Assembly (NCBI GenBank): GCA_002914845.1
Contig: JXTC01000195.1
Location: 301,161-365,160 of the forward strand
DNA length: 64,000 nucleotides
Origin: Trema orientale
Taxonomy: Eukaryota; Streptophyta; Magnoliopsida; Rosales; Cannabaceae
Direction: 5' to 3'
The notes under the pieces are model-generated. The model saw nothing but the letters and a program-made list of their open reading frames with translations. It did no database searches and was not told where the DNA came from. This document shows, in pieces, positions 46,431-58,611 of the stretch. The translations under genes were made by a program, and so were the position numbers. Numbering within the stretch: position 1 is the first letter of the stretch; each line of letters begins with the position of its first letter.

Positions 46431-48098
46431 TGATGGGGAGGAGATTTACCGACTAATCAAGTACTTTTTTGTTAGTTTGATGTGTTTTTGTGTATTTTTA
46501 TAGAAACCATAAAGAAATGGGAATCTAATTGAAATTTGGAGACTTGTAGCTACTTAAGTGCAAAAAAAGATTCAGGTTCTAATCACCTTATTTACACTTT
46601 CATTGTTTGACAAAGTGGGTTGGTCAAGTGATAAGAGCACCTACTACCTGGGATCTCGGTCCTGGATTCGACTCACACCAGGATATATATGAAAACCTAT
46701 TATCCCTAATGAGGTGGGGTGGGGATTAAGTAGTAGTAGATATTTTCCTTTAATTTGTAATAAGTGGAGGTCATTAGTTAAACCCCACTTTTCTTTTCTT
46801 TTTTAAAAAAAAAAAGTGCAAAAAATTATTCTATAAAAGATTTGAGCAAAATAACATTGAATGGTAGCTTAAAGGCGCTTAAATGGACTCATTAGAGAAT
46901 GCAGACAACAGTATAACATTTACGCGCTAATCAGCAACACTGCAGTGTTGAAAAAAAGCATATTTGGCGAAACAACTAGAGTGTATAGTGTCGCAGTGCT
47001 ATACCAAGAACACTGCAGTGCATCATAATGCTACAATTTATCAGCAAGCTTCTTCAAAGTAGCATCATAGCGCTACATGTAGAGTACCACAATGCTACTC
47101 AGCACACACATCAGTACTTTTAGGGAATTTTTTCCTTTTTGACCTAGCCGATATGGAGAGATAAAAGGGCGAATTTAGAGTTCTTAGAGGACTTTTTGAA
47201 GGTTAAAAATTGCAGATCTGAGGGAGAGAAAGGAGGAGAAGAGGAGAAAGCTACATATGGAGAATTTCATCAAATCTAAAGAGTTTTCTTCTTTTCTTCC
47301 ATTGTGTTTATGATTTTTAGTTTGTTTTAATTTGTTCCTTTTAATTATGAACTAAGAACTTTTATCTAGAGGATTGATGTAGTCTTTACTTGATATTGTG
47401 TCTTTTATTTCAATACAATTTTTATGAGGTTTTCCATAGTTTATTTGTGTTATTTTGTGCTTACTGCTTCCTAATTAATTGGCTATTGATTGGATGAATT
47501 GGTATTTGGAATTCAGCACTCGAGAGAAAGAATTCTAGATATGACCTTAGGATAATACAACTTAGGTTTTGTAGAGTTTAAGATAACCTATAATTCCTTT
47601 AAAGCTTTTTCATAAAGAACCAAATAATTTAATGAATTCCTACGTTCTTGATTTTGAATCGAAATATTGGAATCGAAATTTAAGAATAGTTTCCACTCGA
47701 CACTCGAGAGATGAAATAGAAATAACTTAAGGTTTGTAATTTATAAACTAAGAAAAATTGATTAGATTTCAACTGTTAATTAAAAGATACAGTTAAAAGT
47801 TAGGTGAATTCAAACGTCTAGAATTCTTTTATTAAAATAAAAAAAAACTCTAGAATTGTTTGCTTTGTTACCTCTTTTAGTCTTGCAATTAAGAGCAGAT
47901 TTTTATTTGCTTATTGTTTCATTTTCTTTTGTTTATTGACTTTTTATAGTTTATTCAACTTTTCTAAATAAAGTTAGGATTAATTCACTTATAGTACTCA
48001 GTAGAAATTAATTTCAATTATTATGGGTACGACAACCTTATTTACCACTTATACTAAAACTTGACACGGTGCACTTACGGAACGAATTCCATTGAACA
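46431..48098 (+). mobile_element. LTR-like insertion splitting repeat S
   Basis: Repeat S stops at about 46429 and resumes at about 48100, whereas the copy at 52750-53010 is continuous, so about 1.67 kb was inserted. It contains a cluster of GCAGTG/GCTAC strings (46930-47110), two CACTCGAGAGA blocks (47518 and 47701), and GGGTACGACAACC near 48022, features often seen in plant LTRs. The ends TG and CA are tentative. It hosts a SINE at 46612-46805. No coding frame is seen. Confidence 0.45.
46612..46805 (+). mobile_element. tRNA-derived SINE
   Basis: A tRNA-like head GGGTTGGTCAAGTGATAAG (A-box type) is followed about 35 bp later by GGATTCGACTC (B-box type). The element ends in a T-rich stretch and an A-run at about 46804. 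Target duplication is not clear. Confidence 0.6.
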
Positions 48099-48450
48099 TG
48101 ATGTTATGATTCTACTGTTCAACCAATATATCCTGAGAGATGGACGCCTAATAATCTCAAGCATTATCGAGAGGAGGCGAATCTGTTTTAAGGCACTGTG
48201 TGATAAACCACGAGCAATAGCTCGTGTGGCCAAGACTCTCCTCGGAGAGCATGAGGTGTGGGGTTCAAAACCCCACCCTCCCCCCCCCCCCAAAATTGTA
48301 ACCGATGATTAAACCAAAAAAAAAAAAAGGCACTGTGTGATAAATAAGCCTCAGTTCCCCTCCGTTTGTATTCTTTTCAGATTTATTATATTATTGATCA
48401 TATAATATCGCATTTGTTCAATATAATAATATCGTATTTGTTTAATATAA
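48099..48450. repeat. Repeat S, right part, interrupted by a SINE
   Basis: It matches 52800-53010: GATTCTACTGTTCAACC, GGAGGCGAATCTGTTTTAA and TTGTATTCTTTTCAGATTTA are shared. The SINE at 48208-48328 is absent from the other copy. The nature of S is unknown. Confidence 0.6.
48208..48328 (+). mobile_element. tRNA-derived SINE with perfect 16-bp target duplication
   Basis: GGCACTGTGTGATAAA is present on both sides (48192-48207 and 48329-48344). The head has TAGCTCGTGTGG (A box) and GGTTCAAAACCCC (B box) about 40 bp apart, as in a pol III promoter. The tail is A-rich. About 121 bp. The empty site is visible in the repeat S copy near 52895-52910. Confidence 0.85.
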
Positions 48451-48887
48451 TACTTATCTTTGCCTAAAAACTTAAAACGAAATCTTGTTGTTTGACATAG
48501 TTAATGTAGAAAGGTGAAGACAACATATATACAAAGATTTGGCTCAAAAGACATACTCCTTGTAGTAAGGGGACAATCCAGGTATATTTCTATGAAACGT
48601 TTTCAGAGTAAGAACGTTCATAAAGAAAATAGACTTGTGCAACCCCGGCCTCGAGTTGACATTTTGCTTTTTGTAATCACTGGTATCAACTTTGAAGTTT
48701 CAACTTTAGTTTTGTTTAATTATTTCTTTGAATGTTCACTTCTCTTTCAATTATTGGTTGAGATCATTGCCAACCGTTTGCTTGGATAAGTACTGAAGGC
48801 ATATATGTTTAATGGGATTAGTCATTATTTTGGTAATGTCATATATATATATATATATATGTGTGTATATATATATACATGTATATG
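48451..48887. other. Intergenic DNA ending in a TA/TG microsatellite
   Basis: No convincing gene: the 91-codon frame at 48514 shows no family features. (TA)n with a GTGTGTA interruption occupies about 48841-48880. Confidence 0.4.
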
Positions 48888-50017
48888 GTGATGTTTCAAT
48901 GGAGTTTTTTATTTTTGCACCATAGATGGGTACTCTAATTTGGGCTATTGGATTTTAATCTAATGGTTATAATAATATTAGTGAATTTATAAAAAAGAAA
49001 AATATAATTAATGCATATATATATATATAGAAAGTTATTTATCATTAAAAAATATTGGTAACCTATTTATGACCTATGACTTAGACAGTTCTTTTTTTTT
49101 TTCAATCATCTTTCCATTTTTTTTTTTTTTCATTCTCATTCCATGTTTGATTCCTATATTTGTATTTCATTCCGTTTTATTCCTTACCTCTTACCAGTTA
49201 TATACAAGTGTAACTTTCTTTCTTTTTTTTTTTTTTAAATTTTATTCCTATAGGTTACTAATTTTTTGAAGTGCTATATAACCTTAGTCGATTAAAATTT
49301 TCTCCTGCATGCACTATCCCTTTTTTCCTTATTCTTCTTTTTTTTTTTCATTTCACGTGTTTTATGAAAAATTACTTTTTAATAAAAAAATTAACTATTT
49401 TTTTTATTAATGATTTGATAATTATTGATCAAAATATTATTTTGCATATGTTTTTTTTATTAACTATCAAATATGTTAATAGTCAACACGCACCTATCTC
49501 TTTCTTTCTTATTTTTTTCATTTCACGTGTTTCATAAAAAATTATTTTTTAATAAAAAAATCAACTATTTTTTTATTAATGATTTGATAATTACTAATTA
49601 AAATATTATTTTTGCATATTTTTTCATTAACTATCAAATGTGTTAATAGTCTTTAATAACTATTTATTAGTTAAAAAAATGAAAACGTGCATATCCCTAA
49701 AAAAATTAAAAAATAAAAAACAAAGTGTGTATCTCAATAAAAAAATTATTAAAACTCTTTTATAAAAAAAACTATATATATCAAACTATTATATATAAAT
49801 AATTTTGATTAAACAAATTCTTTAAAAAACCATTCCACATTATTTTCCTTAAAAAGTCATTCCCAAATCTTATTCCTAACTCAATGAAAAGAGGATTCTC
49901 TAAAAAATTGGAATAGAAATGGTTGTAAGTAAAAATGACCTGCTATTGCAATTCTTTTCAACTTGTTCAAAGTACACATCTATGGAGCAAAAATAAAAAA
50001 CTCCATTGAAACATGAC
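48888..50017. mobile_element. 1.13-kb TIR element bounded by (TA)n on both sides
   Basis: The left end GTGATGTTTCAATGGAG and the reverse complement of the right end, GTCATGTTTCAATGGAG, continue together through TTTTTTATTTTTGC and CCATAGATG, giving TIRs of about 55-60 bp. (TA)n precedes the left end (48841-48880) and follows the right end (50018-50042). No transposase is visible. The interior has a 172-bp direct repeat. Confidence 0.85.
49346..49655. repeat. Direct repeat of about 135 bp, offset about 172 bp
   Basis: CATTTCACGTGTTT at about 49350 and 49518 starts two copies that both end ATGTTAATAGTC or a close variant. It lies inside the 1.13-kb TIR element. Confidence 0.75.
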
Positions 50018-50129
50018 ATATATATATATATATATATATATATGCTAAACAAATTGGAGATCATTTTGCTTCTGGTCGACCTTTGGAGACTATTTCTGTC
50101 AAATGGAATAACTGTTTACCTTTTTGTTT

Positions 50130-50686
50130 TATGCATGCTTGCGATTTAATTCTGCCATATTGCTTTCTTTGAATATAAGCTTATCAATGATAGCAACTAT
50201 TTGGAAGGTTCCATTCACTAGCATTACCTTAGCATGTATCTCAAATAAAATCTTTTAGATCTCTTAAGCTTGACTGATCACAATTTTAGAGTTTATCATC
50301 TTGTAATCACTGAAGTGCTTCAACACTAATTTATTGGACTCATTATCCTCTGTGTTATATTTCTGGTTTAAAGGCTCCCATAATTCCTTGGCTATTCTAT
50401 TTTTCAAGTACATCATGTCCAAAAAATCACATAAACTATTCATAACATAATTCTAATACAAGAATTCCAAACGTTTCTAAGCATCAACAGCATTGATGAC
50501 TTAAAAATCTTGCTCATCCTCTTTAAATGATGGAGCATCTTCAATCAAGAATCTCACAAGATTCAAAGTGGTTAAATAAAATAACATCATTTGCTGCCAC
50601 CTTTTGAAATTTGAACCATCAAATTTCTTCGGTTTTTGGATCAAATGAATTGTAACAGGCGCCGCAACATTAGGCACAGGAGCCAT
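50130..50686 (-). pseudogene. Second Copia-type gag remnant (UBN2)
   Basis: The minus strand reads MAPVPNVAAPVTIHLIQKPK, then FDGSNFKRWQQMMLFYLTTL, with further Gag blocks NYVMNSLCDFLDMMY, AKELWEPLNQKYNTED and FSDYKMINSKIVISQA. This is a Ty1/Copia Gag of a type common in plants. In-frame stops occur after EQDF, VINAVDA, EFLY, VISQA and EI. It is unrelated in detail to the remnant at 9446-10669. Downstream pol is missing; the sequence runs out near the TA tract at 50042. Confidence 0.8.
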
Positions 50687-50689
50687 GAT

Positions 50690-52220
50690 AACTCTATAAA
50701 AATAGAGTTATTTACGTTATTTTGTTATTAATTTTGTGTGTTTTTGAGTACTTTTAGTATAGTTTTTAAAGTAATTTAGGTTATTTTCTTTTTAAGTATT
50801 TAGATTTAGTTAACTTAAATTTTATTTAATTTTAGTTATTTTATTTAATTTATTTAATTTAGTTTAGTTTAGGATAATTTAGTTTAATTAAATTTGGATT
50901 ATATTTAGATTATAATTTAGGTTTAATTTAAATTTGAATTTGATTTAGATTTAATTTAATTTTAATTCTGTTTAATTTTGATTTTATTTAGATAAAGAAG
51001 AAAAGAAAAATTTGGAAAATAAAGAGCCAAACTCGTGGCTAAGTAAATGAAGGAGAAACCGCGTTAATGGCCATTGGATCGACACTCAGAACCACCAGAT
51101 GCGCGCGTGCATCCCATGCGGGGGAGCTAGGGCGTCTGAAGCCATGGAACGACTGGGGCCCACGGTCATCAGCGGCTGCCAGCCGTGCCTGTTCCAGTGC
51201 TTCTCAGCCCATACGCAACCAGTCTTTTGCCCATTAAAATATCGCCACTTCAACCCATGTACTTTGACCTTTTCTTTAGCCAATCAAACGCCATTTTCGT
51301 GCTATGCTCACAGCTTTCCGCGACACCCGATAATTTCCTCAACTCAGAAAACGTGAAGGAAGAGGAAGAGAGAGAAAAGAAAAAAGAGGAAATTATGGGT
51401 GATTGACATATCACATGACCAATCAGATTGCACCTTTAGAAAAGTGAAGACTTGCACAACACTCTAATCTCAGCTATAAATAGCCAGAACGTGAGGAGGA
51501 AAAAAACACACCAATTTTGAGAAAAAAAATTCTACTTTTTCTATAGAGAGAGTATGAGATGAGTTTAGGCTAGTTTTTATAGAGGCTAGAGAGATGATCT
51601 TAATTGTATAGTTTTTCTGTTTTTCAGCTTTGATTCCTGATAGTGCTTCAATGCTTATATGTTTGGTTTATTAAATTCTTCAATATTTTTATTTTCAGTA
51701 TATTATTTTCTAGTTTCTCATATAAATTCAGTCATACTTTCTTTATATGGTGATTTAAACTAGATTATAATTATATTTATTTTATTAGTTGATCTTTTAC
51801 TGTAGTATTGTCTCTGTGATATATTGTCGATCTTAGATAACTAATAAGATAGATTATTTTTGGTCTTAATTGGAAGAGTTTCTCATATTGAATACTTTAG
51901 ATTAATATTTGTTCTTCAATGTTATTTTTTCCGGTTATGTGTTTGGGATGTGAAATATATAATTGAGTAAAAAATAGGAATCAAAGTTGGAAACGGTTAA
52001 ACGAACAATTAAGTAAATATTGAAGCCTTTATTTTCTCATATTGGTATTTTTACTTATTATTTCTGTGGTTATTATTTCAATTTTTTGCTCAGTTTATTT
52101 TTATTTTCAATTTTTCTTTTTATTTTTCATTACTTTTTTATTGTTGATTTACTTCTCTATGGGATCGATACCTTCATCTATAATGCGATAGCCACTAGTA
52201 TATTTTGAGTGTCGACAAGC
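50690..52220 (+). mobile_element. LTR-like region with TATA box
   Basis: A TTTAGTTTAATT-rich stretch (50760-50990) is followed by a GC-rich block (51060-51260), a TATA box (TATAAATA at about 51475) and GGGATCGATACC near 52160, an arrangement like a U3-R-U5 unit. Ends were not resolved. The frames at 51086-51406 are not gene-like. Confidence 0.4.
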
Positions 52221-52747
52221 CACAATAGAGTTTACAGCTGGCATAATAGCTAAAACAACAGTAGAGTTTGAGGTTGGTCATCATTTCTGAAAATGAAACC
52301 ACATATTAGATTCACAGATTTTGTGTATAAATATCAAAACCTCAAATAAAGTTGTAACAATTAGTACTCAATAGACAATTCTCAAGAAAAATCACAGAAG
52401 AGTCATAAACAGTCCCAATTAAAATTCAGCCTCCTTAAATATAACTTCTCTATTTCACAACTTTTTCAGTTAACAATACTATTTTCCAAGTTTGAAAATA
52501 GTTTCCAGAATTAGAACTATTTTCACAAATATAAAATAACTTTCCAAGTTTAAAAATAGTTTCCATAATTGGAACTATTGTTTTTTTCACAAGTCTAAAA
52601 AATTTCAAATAACAAGAGAATTTCCAAACTTTGCCAAACAGTCTCAACAGCAAAAAAACCAAATTTCACATGCTGTAAATTTATTTATATCAAGTAAAAA
52701 ATTTCGAAACGCAACTCCAAAATAACCCAAAAACAATGCATATGTAC
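52221..52747. other. Intergenic DNA with short repeats
   Basis: GTTTCCAGAATTAGAACTATT-like and TTTCCAAGTTTNAAAATAGT units recur at about 52482-52580. No gene is seen. Confidence 0.4.
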
Positions 52748-53010
52748 AAGTGTGATAGAGTTCGGACAATACAATCAATTCACCAGAGTAGTATTAGTGG
52801 TGCTACAATTCTACTGTTCAACCGATGTATCTTTAGAGATAGACGCCAAATGACCCCAAGCACCACCGAGAGAAGGCGAATCTATTTTAAGAATACTGTG
52901 TGATACATAGGCCTATATTACTCTAAATTTGTATTCTTTTCAGATTTATTATTTTTTTGTGAGTTGTATAATGTCGTTTATACTTGTTCAATATAATACA
53001 TATCTTTGCC
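52748..53010. repeat. Repeat S, uninterrupted copy
   Basis: It runs continuously from GTGTGATAGAGTTCGGACAA through CTACTGTTCAACCGATG to CAATATAATACATATC. It matches the split copy at 46381-46429 plus 48099-48450, so it serves as an empty site for both insertions there. Confidence 0.75.
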
Positions 53011-54503
53011 AAACAGTTTTATCCTAAGTACAACTCAAAATTGAACTATATTTAAGAATATAGTTGACCAATACATAGTACAAAATTAATGGTTAATTCT
53101 ATTAGTCATCGAGACAATAAACACTACAACTATAAGCAGCTAGGCTCTCTAGCTTGGGAATTAAGGGGACATAATTTTCCTCTATCGAGGTCTAGCAATC
53201 CTACATTTTTGCATGGTGTACGTTGGTCATGCCTCTCAACTTAAGTGCTTTTTCATTTTTTTCCCATCTTGGTTAAGTAGTCAAATACCATTTTTTAAGA
53301 TATATAAATCAAATTTAACAATATTTTTTAATGCTTTTCTAACTACCACTTTCAGCTACTAATTTAACTTCTCTTTTGTAATTCCTTTAGATGGAATCAA
53401 CAAACAAAATATACTTTTTAAAAAGAAAAAGTGGTAAAAATTAGAGGAAAAAAATGACGGATAGAAAGCAGTAGTTAGGTCTAACAAGTGGCGTTGGTCT
53501 AATTTTTGTTTTCCTTAATTAGCAAATTAATTATTTTCACCACGGAGCACAATTTTGTTTATGGAGCTCTCGTCTCCTCTTGCATTTTTAACTATACTGA
53601 CTCACTATTTTGCGATTTCTCACACTATTCAAGCCCCGAAGTTGGACCATATAACATTAACTTTCTAATAACATTCTTTTCCCAACATTGATCCCAAAAA
53701 GGGCCGTATAATTAATATTTTCCTTGCTTCATGTGTGTCCTTTTCCTATTTTTCAATTTCTTTTTTGTAAACAACCTACTTTTTCATTTTTCTTTTCTGT
53801 TACTTCAAGTCCATTTTTACTGTACTAAGCACTAACTCACTATTTTTGCGAATTCTTACACCAAGCCAGCCCTATATTTTAGCCTGACACACTACATATT
53901 ACATTACGTATATATATATATATATACATGTAATCTCAGAAAAGTTTACAGACATGTTAAGCAACAAAAACTATGCACTCACAACGAAAAAATTAGCCTT
54001 AGAACGAGGGGAATATTAACTGACCGTGAAACACTTCTTCTAGTCAACTTCGCTGATTTTCTTATCAACAATGAGGGCACTTCAGGAATTTTGTACTAAA
54101 AAGCTAGTAATCTAATTAGGAATAACTAGGAGTGTAATAAGTAGTTATACAATTTTGAACTTGGGTATAGAAGGTGATTTCAGAAGTATGGGGACAATAG
54201 ACAGAGAGGTGGCAATAGAGCTATCCAACTGGAGGGAAGTATTTTCTTCTTTATTTATTTTTTAGTTTCGTATTTTTATATCCTTGGTTAATTAATTTGA
54301 TAGGAAAGGAAAATTTCGAGATCAGGAATGTGATAATTTTTTTTTAATAAAGGAAAATGGTAATTGTATATTTGAACTTACATTATGAGAATCATCTTCA
54401 TTACGTATTGCCTGTAAATTCATTCTATAAATTCATTACATAGGATAACGATAGAAACATATATAAAGCAAAGATAGAAAAGGCGCACATCATATTTTTC
54501 ATC
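53011..54503. other. AT-rich intergenic DNA
   Basis: No gene is seen. There is a (TA)n tract at about 53909-53926. The last 30 bases (AAAAGGCGCACATCATA) resemble the leader of the F-box gene at 59447. Confidence 0.5.
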
Positions 54504-54561
54504 ATGGTTGAGACCCTTCAGGGAAGTCTTAGGAAGAAAAGGCTAGAACACTCAATAACTT
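54504..54561 (+). pseudogene. Start of an F-box gene cut off by an LTR retrotransposon
   Basis: The ATG at 54504 opens MVETLQGSLRKKRLEHSIT and is then interrupted by the LTR at 54562. The intact gene at 59447 begins MAEASEGSTLAMKTVPHSET with the same leader (AAGGCGCACA...CATCATGG). The DNA match is modest but colinear across about 90 bases. The rest of this copy is not visible. Confidence 0.45.
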
Positions 54562-56700
54562 TGTAAAAACAGAAAATATTTAAAGGGCAAATTAGTCATT
54601 TGACCATTAAAAAAAAGAGATTACATAATCTCTCTCATCTCTCCCGACACTCTCTCTCTCTCTCGGCTCTCTCTCTCGACCAGCCAAGACACCGAATTAT
54701 AGCGAACCTCTAATGAGGCCCTTCCCGTCAATGTCGAGCCACGCTGCCGCCATGTCCAGACCGCACCATCGCCAGAAGCTCCCCACCGAAGTCCTAAGGC
54801 GAATGGAGCAGCAGATCGTGCCGTTGACGGAAATGACGCCGCGAACAAAAAGGGCCAAATGCGCCGATTCCAGTTGTTTAAGTTATTTTAGTTTTGTATT
54901 AAAAATTTTTAATCCGACCGTTAGAATATAAAATAAACCTCATATTTGTGATGTACTCGTGAAAATAACAATTTTGATATATATATATATATATATATAA
55001 ATATATATTAACTATATTTTGTGATGGACACGAAAAATAAAATCTGACGGCTTAGATTTGCCTCGTTTTACGTGCTGTGAGCCCGAGTTCGGTCCGAGCT
55101 CGGATTGGTCAAGTTGTATGTCTAACCTAGCTAATTTAGATACTAGGAATGCAGTGGTGAGGTCCGTTGCATGATTCAAGAATCTGTTAAAAATCAAATT
55201 TTCAAACCAAACGATCGAGGGTTCGAAAACAACCCCCGACCCTCCAATTGCCTAACAATCAACATCAAACACTCTCCATAGTATCGTAGCATTGTCTAGT
55301 TACTCGATTGAGGTAGGGATTCGATCACTTGTTCTCGAAATGAATTTAGTTTTGATTTTCACATATTTTTAATAAAAATAGAATTTTGTGAAATATTTGA
55401 TTAAAATGTGATTTATACATGTTTTGACATAATTACATATTTAGACTGCTTGGGAGGCACGTCATACTGGTTGGCGTGCCAAATTATTTTGTTTTGGAAC
55501 GGTTTTGTGTAGGAACTAAATTTTATTAGTTTTGATGGAAACAATTGTTGTGCTACAGAAATTTTTAGAAAATAAAAAATGATTTGAGAATTCAGTTTTA
55601 AGGACTAAATGTTATTTGATTAAAAACACTACACTGTCTATTTTATGATTTTATAGAAAATTGTACATATTCTCATTCATGTCATCCATATAGCATTTGT
55701 ATGCATTCATTACACCTGCGCGGCCGACGGACTTACGGTACCCCTTTTAGGGTGCTTGGAGTACATATTACACGCACGATTACCAACACTCACGATAACC
55801 AACTTAGGTAACTCGGATACAGTATACAAGTGCAGTCACCCAATTGAGTAGCTCACACTATATTGCATACTTATAGTTACCATTCTTTGGTAGCTCAGAC
55901 TTGTCATTGATTGTATTACTTGTTATGTGCTTGACTTGATTAGATATGTATTAGTTTTGATATGATATTTTCAATGGTTTAGAATGTTTGAACATTTGGA
56001 CAATAGAATTATTTTAAGACTATCTTTTATAACAATTTTGGAATATTTAAACCTTTGGACGATGATTTCAACTGGATTTTTGGATAAGTTTAAATATTTT
56101 ACTGACCATGCAGGATTTTGAAAGTATGTATTTATACTGGTTAAAAATCTGTAGTTGAATCTCTAAGCATTCACGTGCTCACCTTCCCTACTTCCTCCCA
56201 CCTTCAGGTATTTGTGTATTTGAGATATTGGTCATCGGTGGTTAAACAAGTTGTTTGGCTTGTGCCTTCAGTTCGCTTCCTATTACCTGGTGGGTGTCTA
56301 TATTTTTTTTTATTCCTTTTCCCTGTTCAAATATTTAGCCTTGTTTGTTGTTTTTACTAAGTGGATGTATGATGGCAATAATATTAAAAATTGGAGTACT
56401 TGGATTTGTAAGTGATTTTTGTAAATTATTTTGGGCTCTGGACTCATTTTACCGAAATTTAAGATCTTAAGTAAAAAGTTTCTAAATGAATTAAACGGAA
56501 TCCTTCTAAATTTTAAGTGTACGTTTTCTTGCAAAATTAAACTAATGAGAGGATTCCTAATTTTGAAATTTACTTACTTTTGAGGACTAAAACTTAAAAT
56601 CTCAAGTATTCGATTTTCTGAAATTTTAGAAAACCATTGTTGATCACTGTTTCAACTTAAAATTACTCAAGGTCACGGCCATAGATTTTCAGTCGTAACA
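54562..56700 (+). mobile_element. 5' LTR of a retrotransposon (2139 bp)
   Basis: It begins TGTAAAAACAG and ends CGTAACA and is followed four bases later by a primer site, so this is a 5' LTR in plus orientation. It is homologous to the solo LTR at 27520-29434, with shared blocks such as GGCGTGCC/GGCACGTCATACTGG and TCGATTGAGGTAGGGATTCG. The base AACTT precedes it; the matching flank was not found. The GC-rich stretch at 54715-54850 is LTR, not coding. Probably Ty3/Gypsy from size and structure, but no pol is present to confirm. Confidence 0.85.
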
Positions 56701-56704
56701 GATT

Positions 56705-56716
56705 TGGTATCAGAGC
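56705..56716 (+). other. Primer binding site, initiator tRNA-Met type
   Basis: TGGTATCAGAGC, four bases after the LTR end. This fixes LTR orientation and the start of the internal region. Confidence 0.9.
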
Positions 56717-58242
56717 TTGAGGTTTCAGATCCGTATGGGATCTTGCCTATGAAATTTTGTGTTAAAAAGGATTTTGGAAAAGTGTTTGACAACTACCTCA
56801 TACATCACTTAGAAATTAGTTAAATATGTTGTCTTTATTTCAATTCATTCTGAATTTTTCGTTCACCTCTTTAGAGTAGAACTTTAGTATCCTTAGGATG
56901 GTATGCCCCTGAAATTCTAGTGTCAGAAGTGTCGGAGATGATACGAGACTAATGAATTCTACTCTTTTCGAAATTCCTAAATTTAAATAGACTTTCATTT
57001 TTGTACTCCTATGTCCATTATAGTGATAAGCTATATGAACTTCATAGGTTCTAAGTTAGTAATTTGGTGTCTTGTATCTTGATTGTCATGTCTTGGCTTT
57101 GTTTGTGATTGTGGAGTTATAATTCGAATTTCTTGCAAATTACTTATGTATGACGAATTAGTTTGGGTGTTCAGTAAATCGTTTCCAATATATTGTATCA
57201 TGTATTAATAGGACTTTTAAATGGTCATGGCATATTAGTTCTTTATTCATGGATTGATTTAATAATATGAACTTGGTTGTAAATTTTTTTAAAAAAATAT
57301 TAATTTGTTCTTTCCAGTCTTATTAAGTTTAATTTTCATAAGAAAATTTTTGAATTAGTGGAATTTAGTTAGACTCAAAACCTGATTAATTAGTTTTGAA
57401 ACTTTAGAAAATTCCAAGTTCATAATTTTAGTTTTGAATGAGGTACACATTTGCAGTTGACCAATAAATTATCTTTGTTTTCAAAAGAACCATATACATT
57501 TTAATTTTGAGTAACGGTTGGGTGTATGCGATTCATATTTTTCAAGGATTGTATCAAAAAAAATAAAAAATAAAAAACTATTTTGAGCCTAAGCTTTGTG
57601 AAATTGACATCATTATAAAATTTAAAAAGTAATTGGATTATATCAACTTCTGTAATCGGTTGTGTCCAAATATTTTTAGAATTTTTTTTCCAATATATTC
57701 AAACTAAAAACTAGAAAAGAAAAACTTATATTACATAATAAAACTTTTGGCTTCTAAACTATTGGCTTTTTCCCAATATATTTCTAAAAGGAGACAGTAA
57801 ATTATGAGAAAATTGGATGAATATAATACTTAATTAGTTGAGTTAGGATTATTAAATTTAATCTAGTTAAGGACAATATTAAGAGATACAAAGCCAAAAA
57901 TACAAATATACTTAAAATATATCTAATCTAATTAAGAGTCAGGATTTAATACCTACTCTAACCAAATCTAATTCAAGTATAATTGGATATTCAATTTTCG
58001 AGAATTAGATTGGATTCCATTGAATTAGATTGATCATCAGTTTGATCGCTTTGGTTTCGGTCTGTAACACTCTACCTACAAGCATATCACACCCCTCAGA
58101 AACTGGCCGTTTTACATCAAACAAAGAGTACATAGTGGATGAATTTAGTTAGCATATTATGCTCCCCAATCCCATTATGTTAAGCATGTATTTGTAACAT
58201 TATATAATAGAGTTAACTGTTCTTTTCAAAAAAAAAAAAAAT
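56717..58242. other. Truncated internal region and AT-rich DNA
   Basis: The first 300 bases read as untranslated leader of the retrotransposon. No gag or pol frame follows and no 3' LTR is visible, so the element is truncated or badly decayed. The remainder is AT-rich with nothing recognisable. Confidence 0.5.
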
Positions 58243-58611
58243 AGAGTTAAATACAAAACAATACCTTAAAGTTTGACATTTCCGCAATTTAAACCTCATG
58301 TTTTAGTTTCTACAAATAAACTACCTTCATATTTTGAAATTCAAAAAGTTTGTATCCTACGTCCATATTTTTATCAATTTATGTTACCGTAAATGATTTT
58401 TTTTGTAACTGTTTGGAAGTAAGAATAACATTTTTAAAGTCTGAATTCGCAATTTTTTGGGAAATAGATTTATAAAAATATGGATACAGGGTATAAATTT
58501 CAAAATATAAGGGTTTTTTTTTTTTTTTTTTTGCAGAAACTAAACCACAGGGTTTAAGTTACGAAAATATCAAACTTCAAAGTTTTTTTTTTTCTTTTTG
58601 CAATTAACCCT
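58243..58611. mobile_element. Long-TIR MITE, about 369 bp
   Basis: The left half (AGAGTTAAATAC..., TTTGACATTTCCG, TTTAGTTTCTACAAA) is the inverse of the right half (reverse complement AGGGTTAATTGC..., TTTGATATTTTCG, TTTAGTTTCTGCAAA). The arms are about 150 bp, so the element could fold into a hairpin. AGGGTTAATTGCAA-type ends are common in plant MULE-related MITEs. Confidence 0.75.

Noticed and set aside
51086..51406. Overlapping 65-85-codon frames in a GC-rich block
   Set aside because: The block sits in LTR-like DNA with a TATA box downstream; no family motif is seen.
54621..54931. Frames at 54621-54848 (minus) and 54713-54931 (plus)
   Set aside because: They lie wholly in the LTR at 54562-56700 and correspond to the GC-rich part also seen in the solo LTR.
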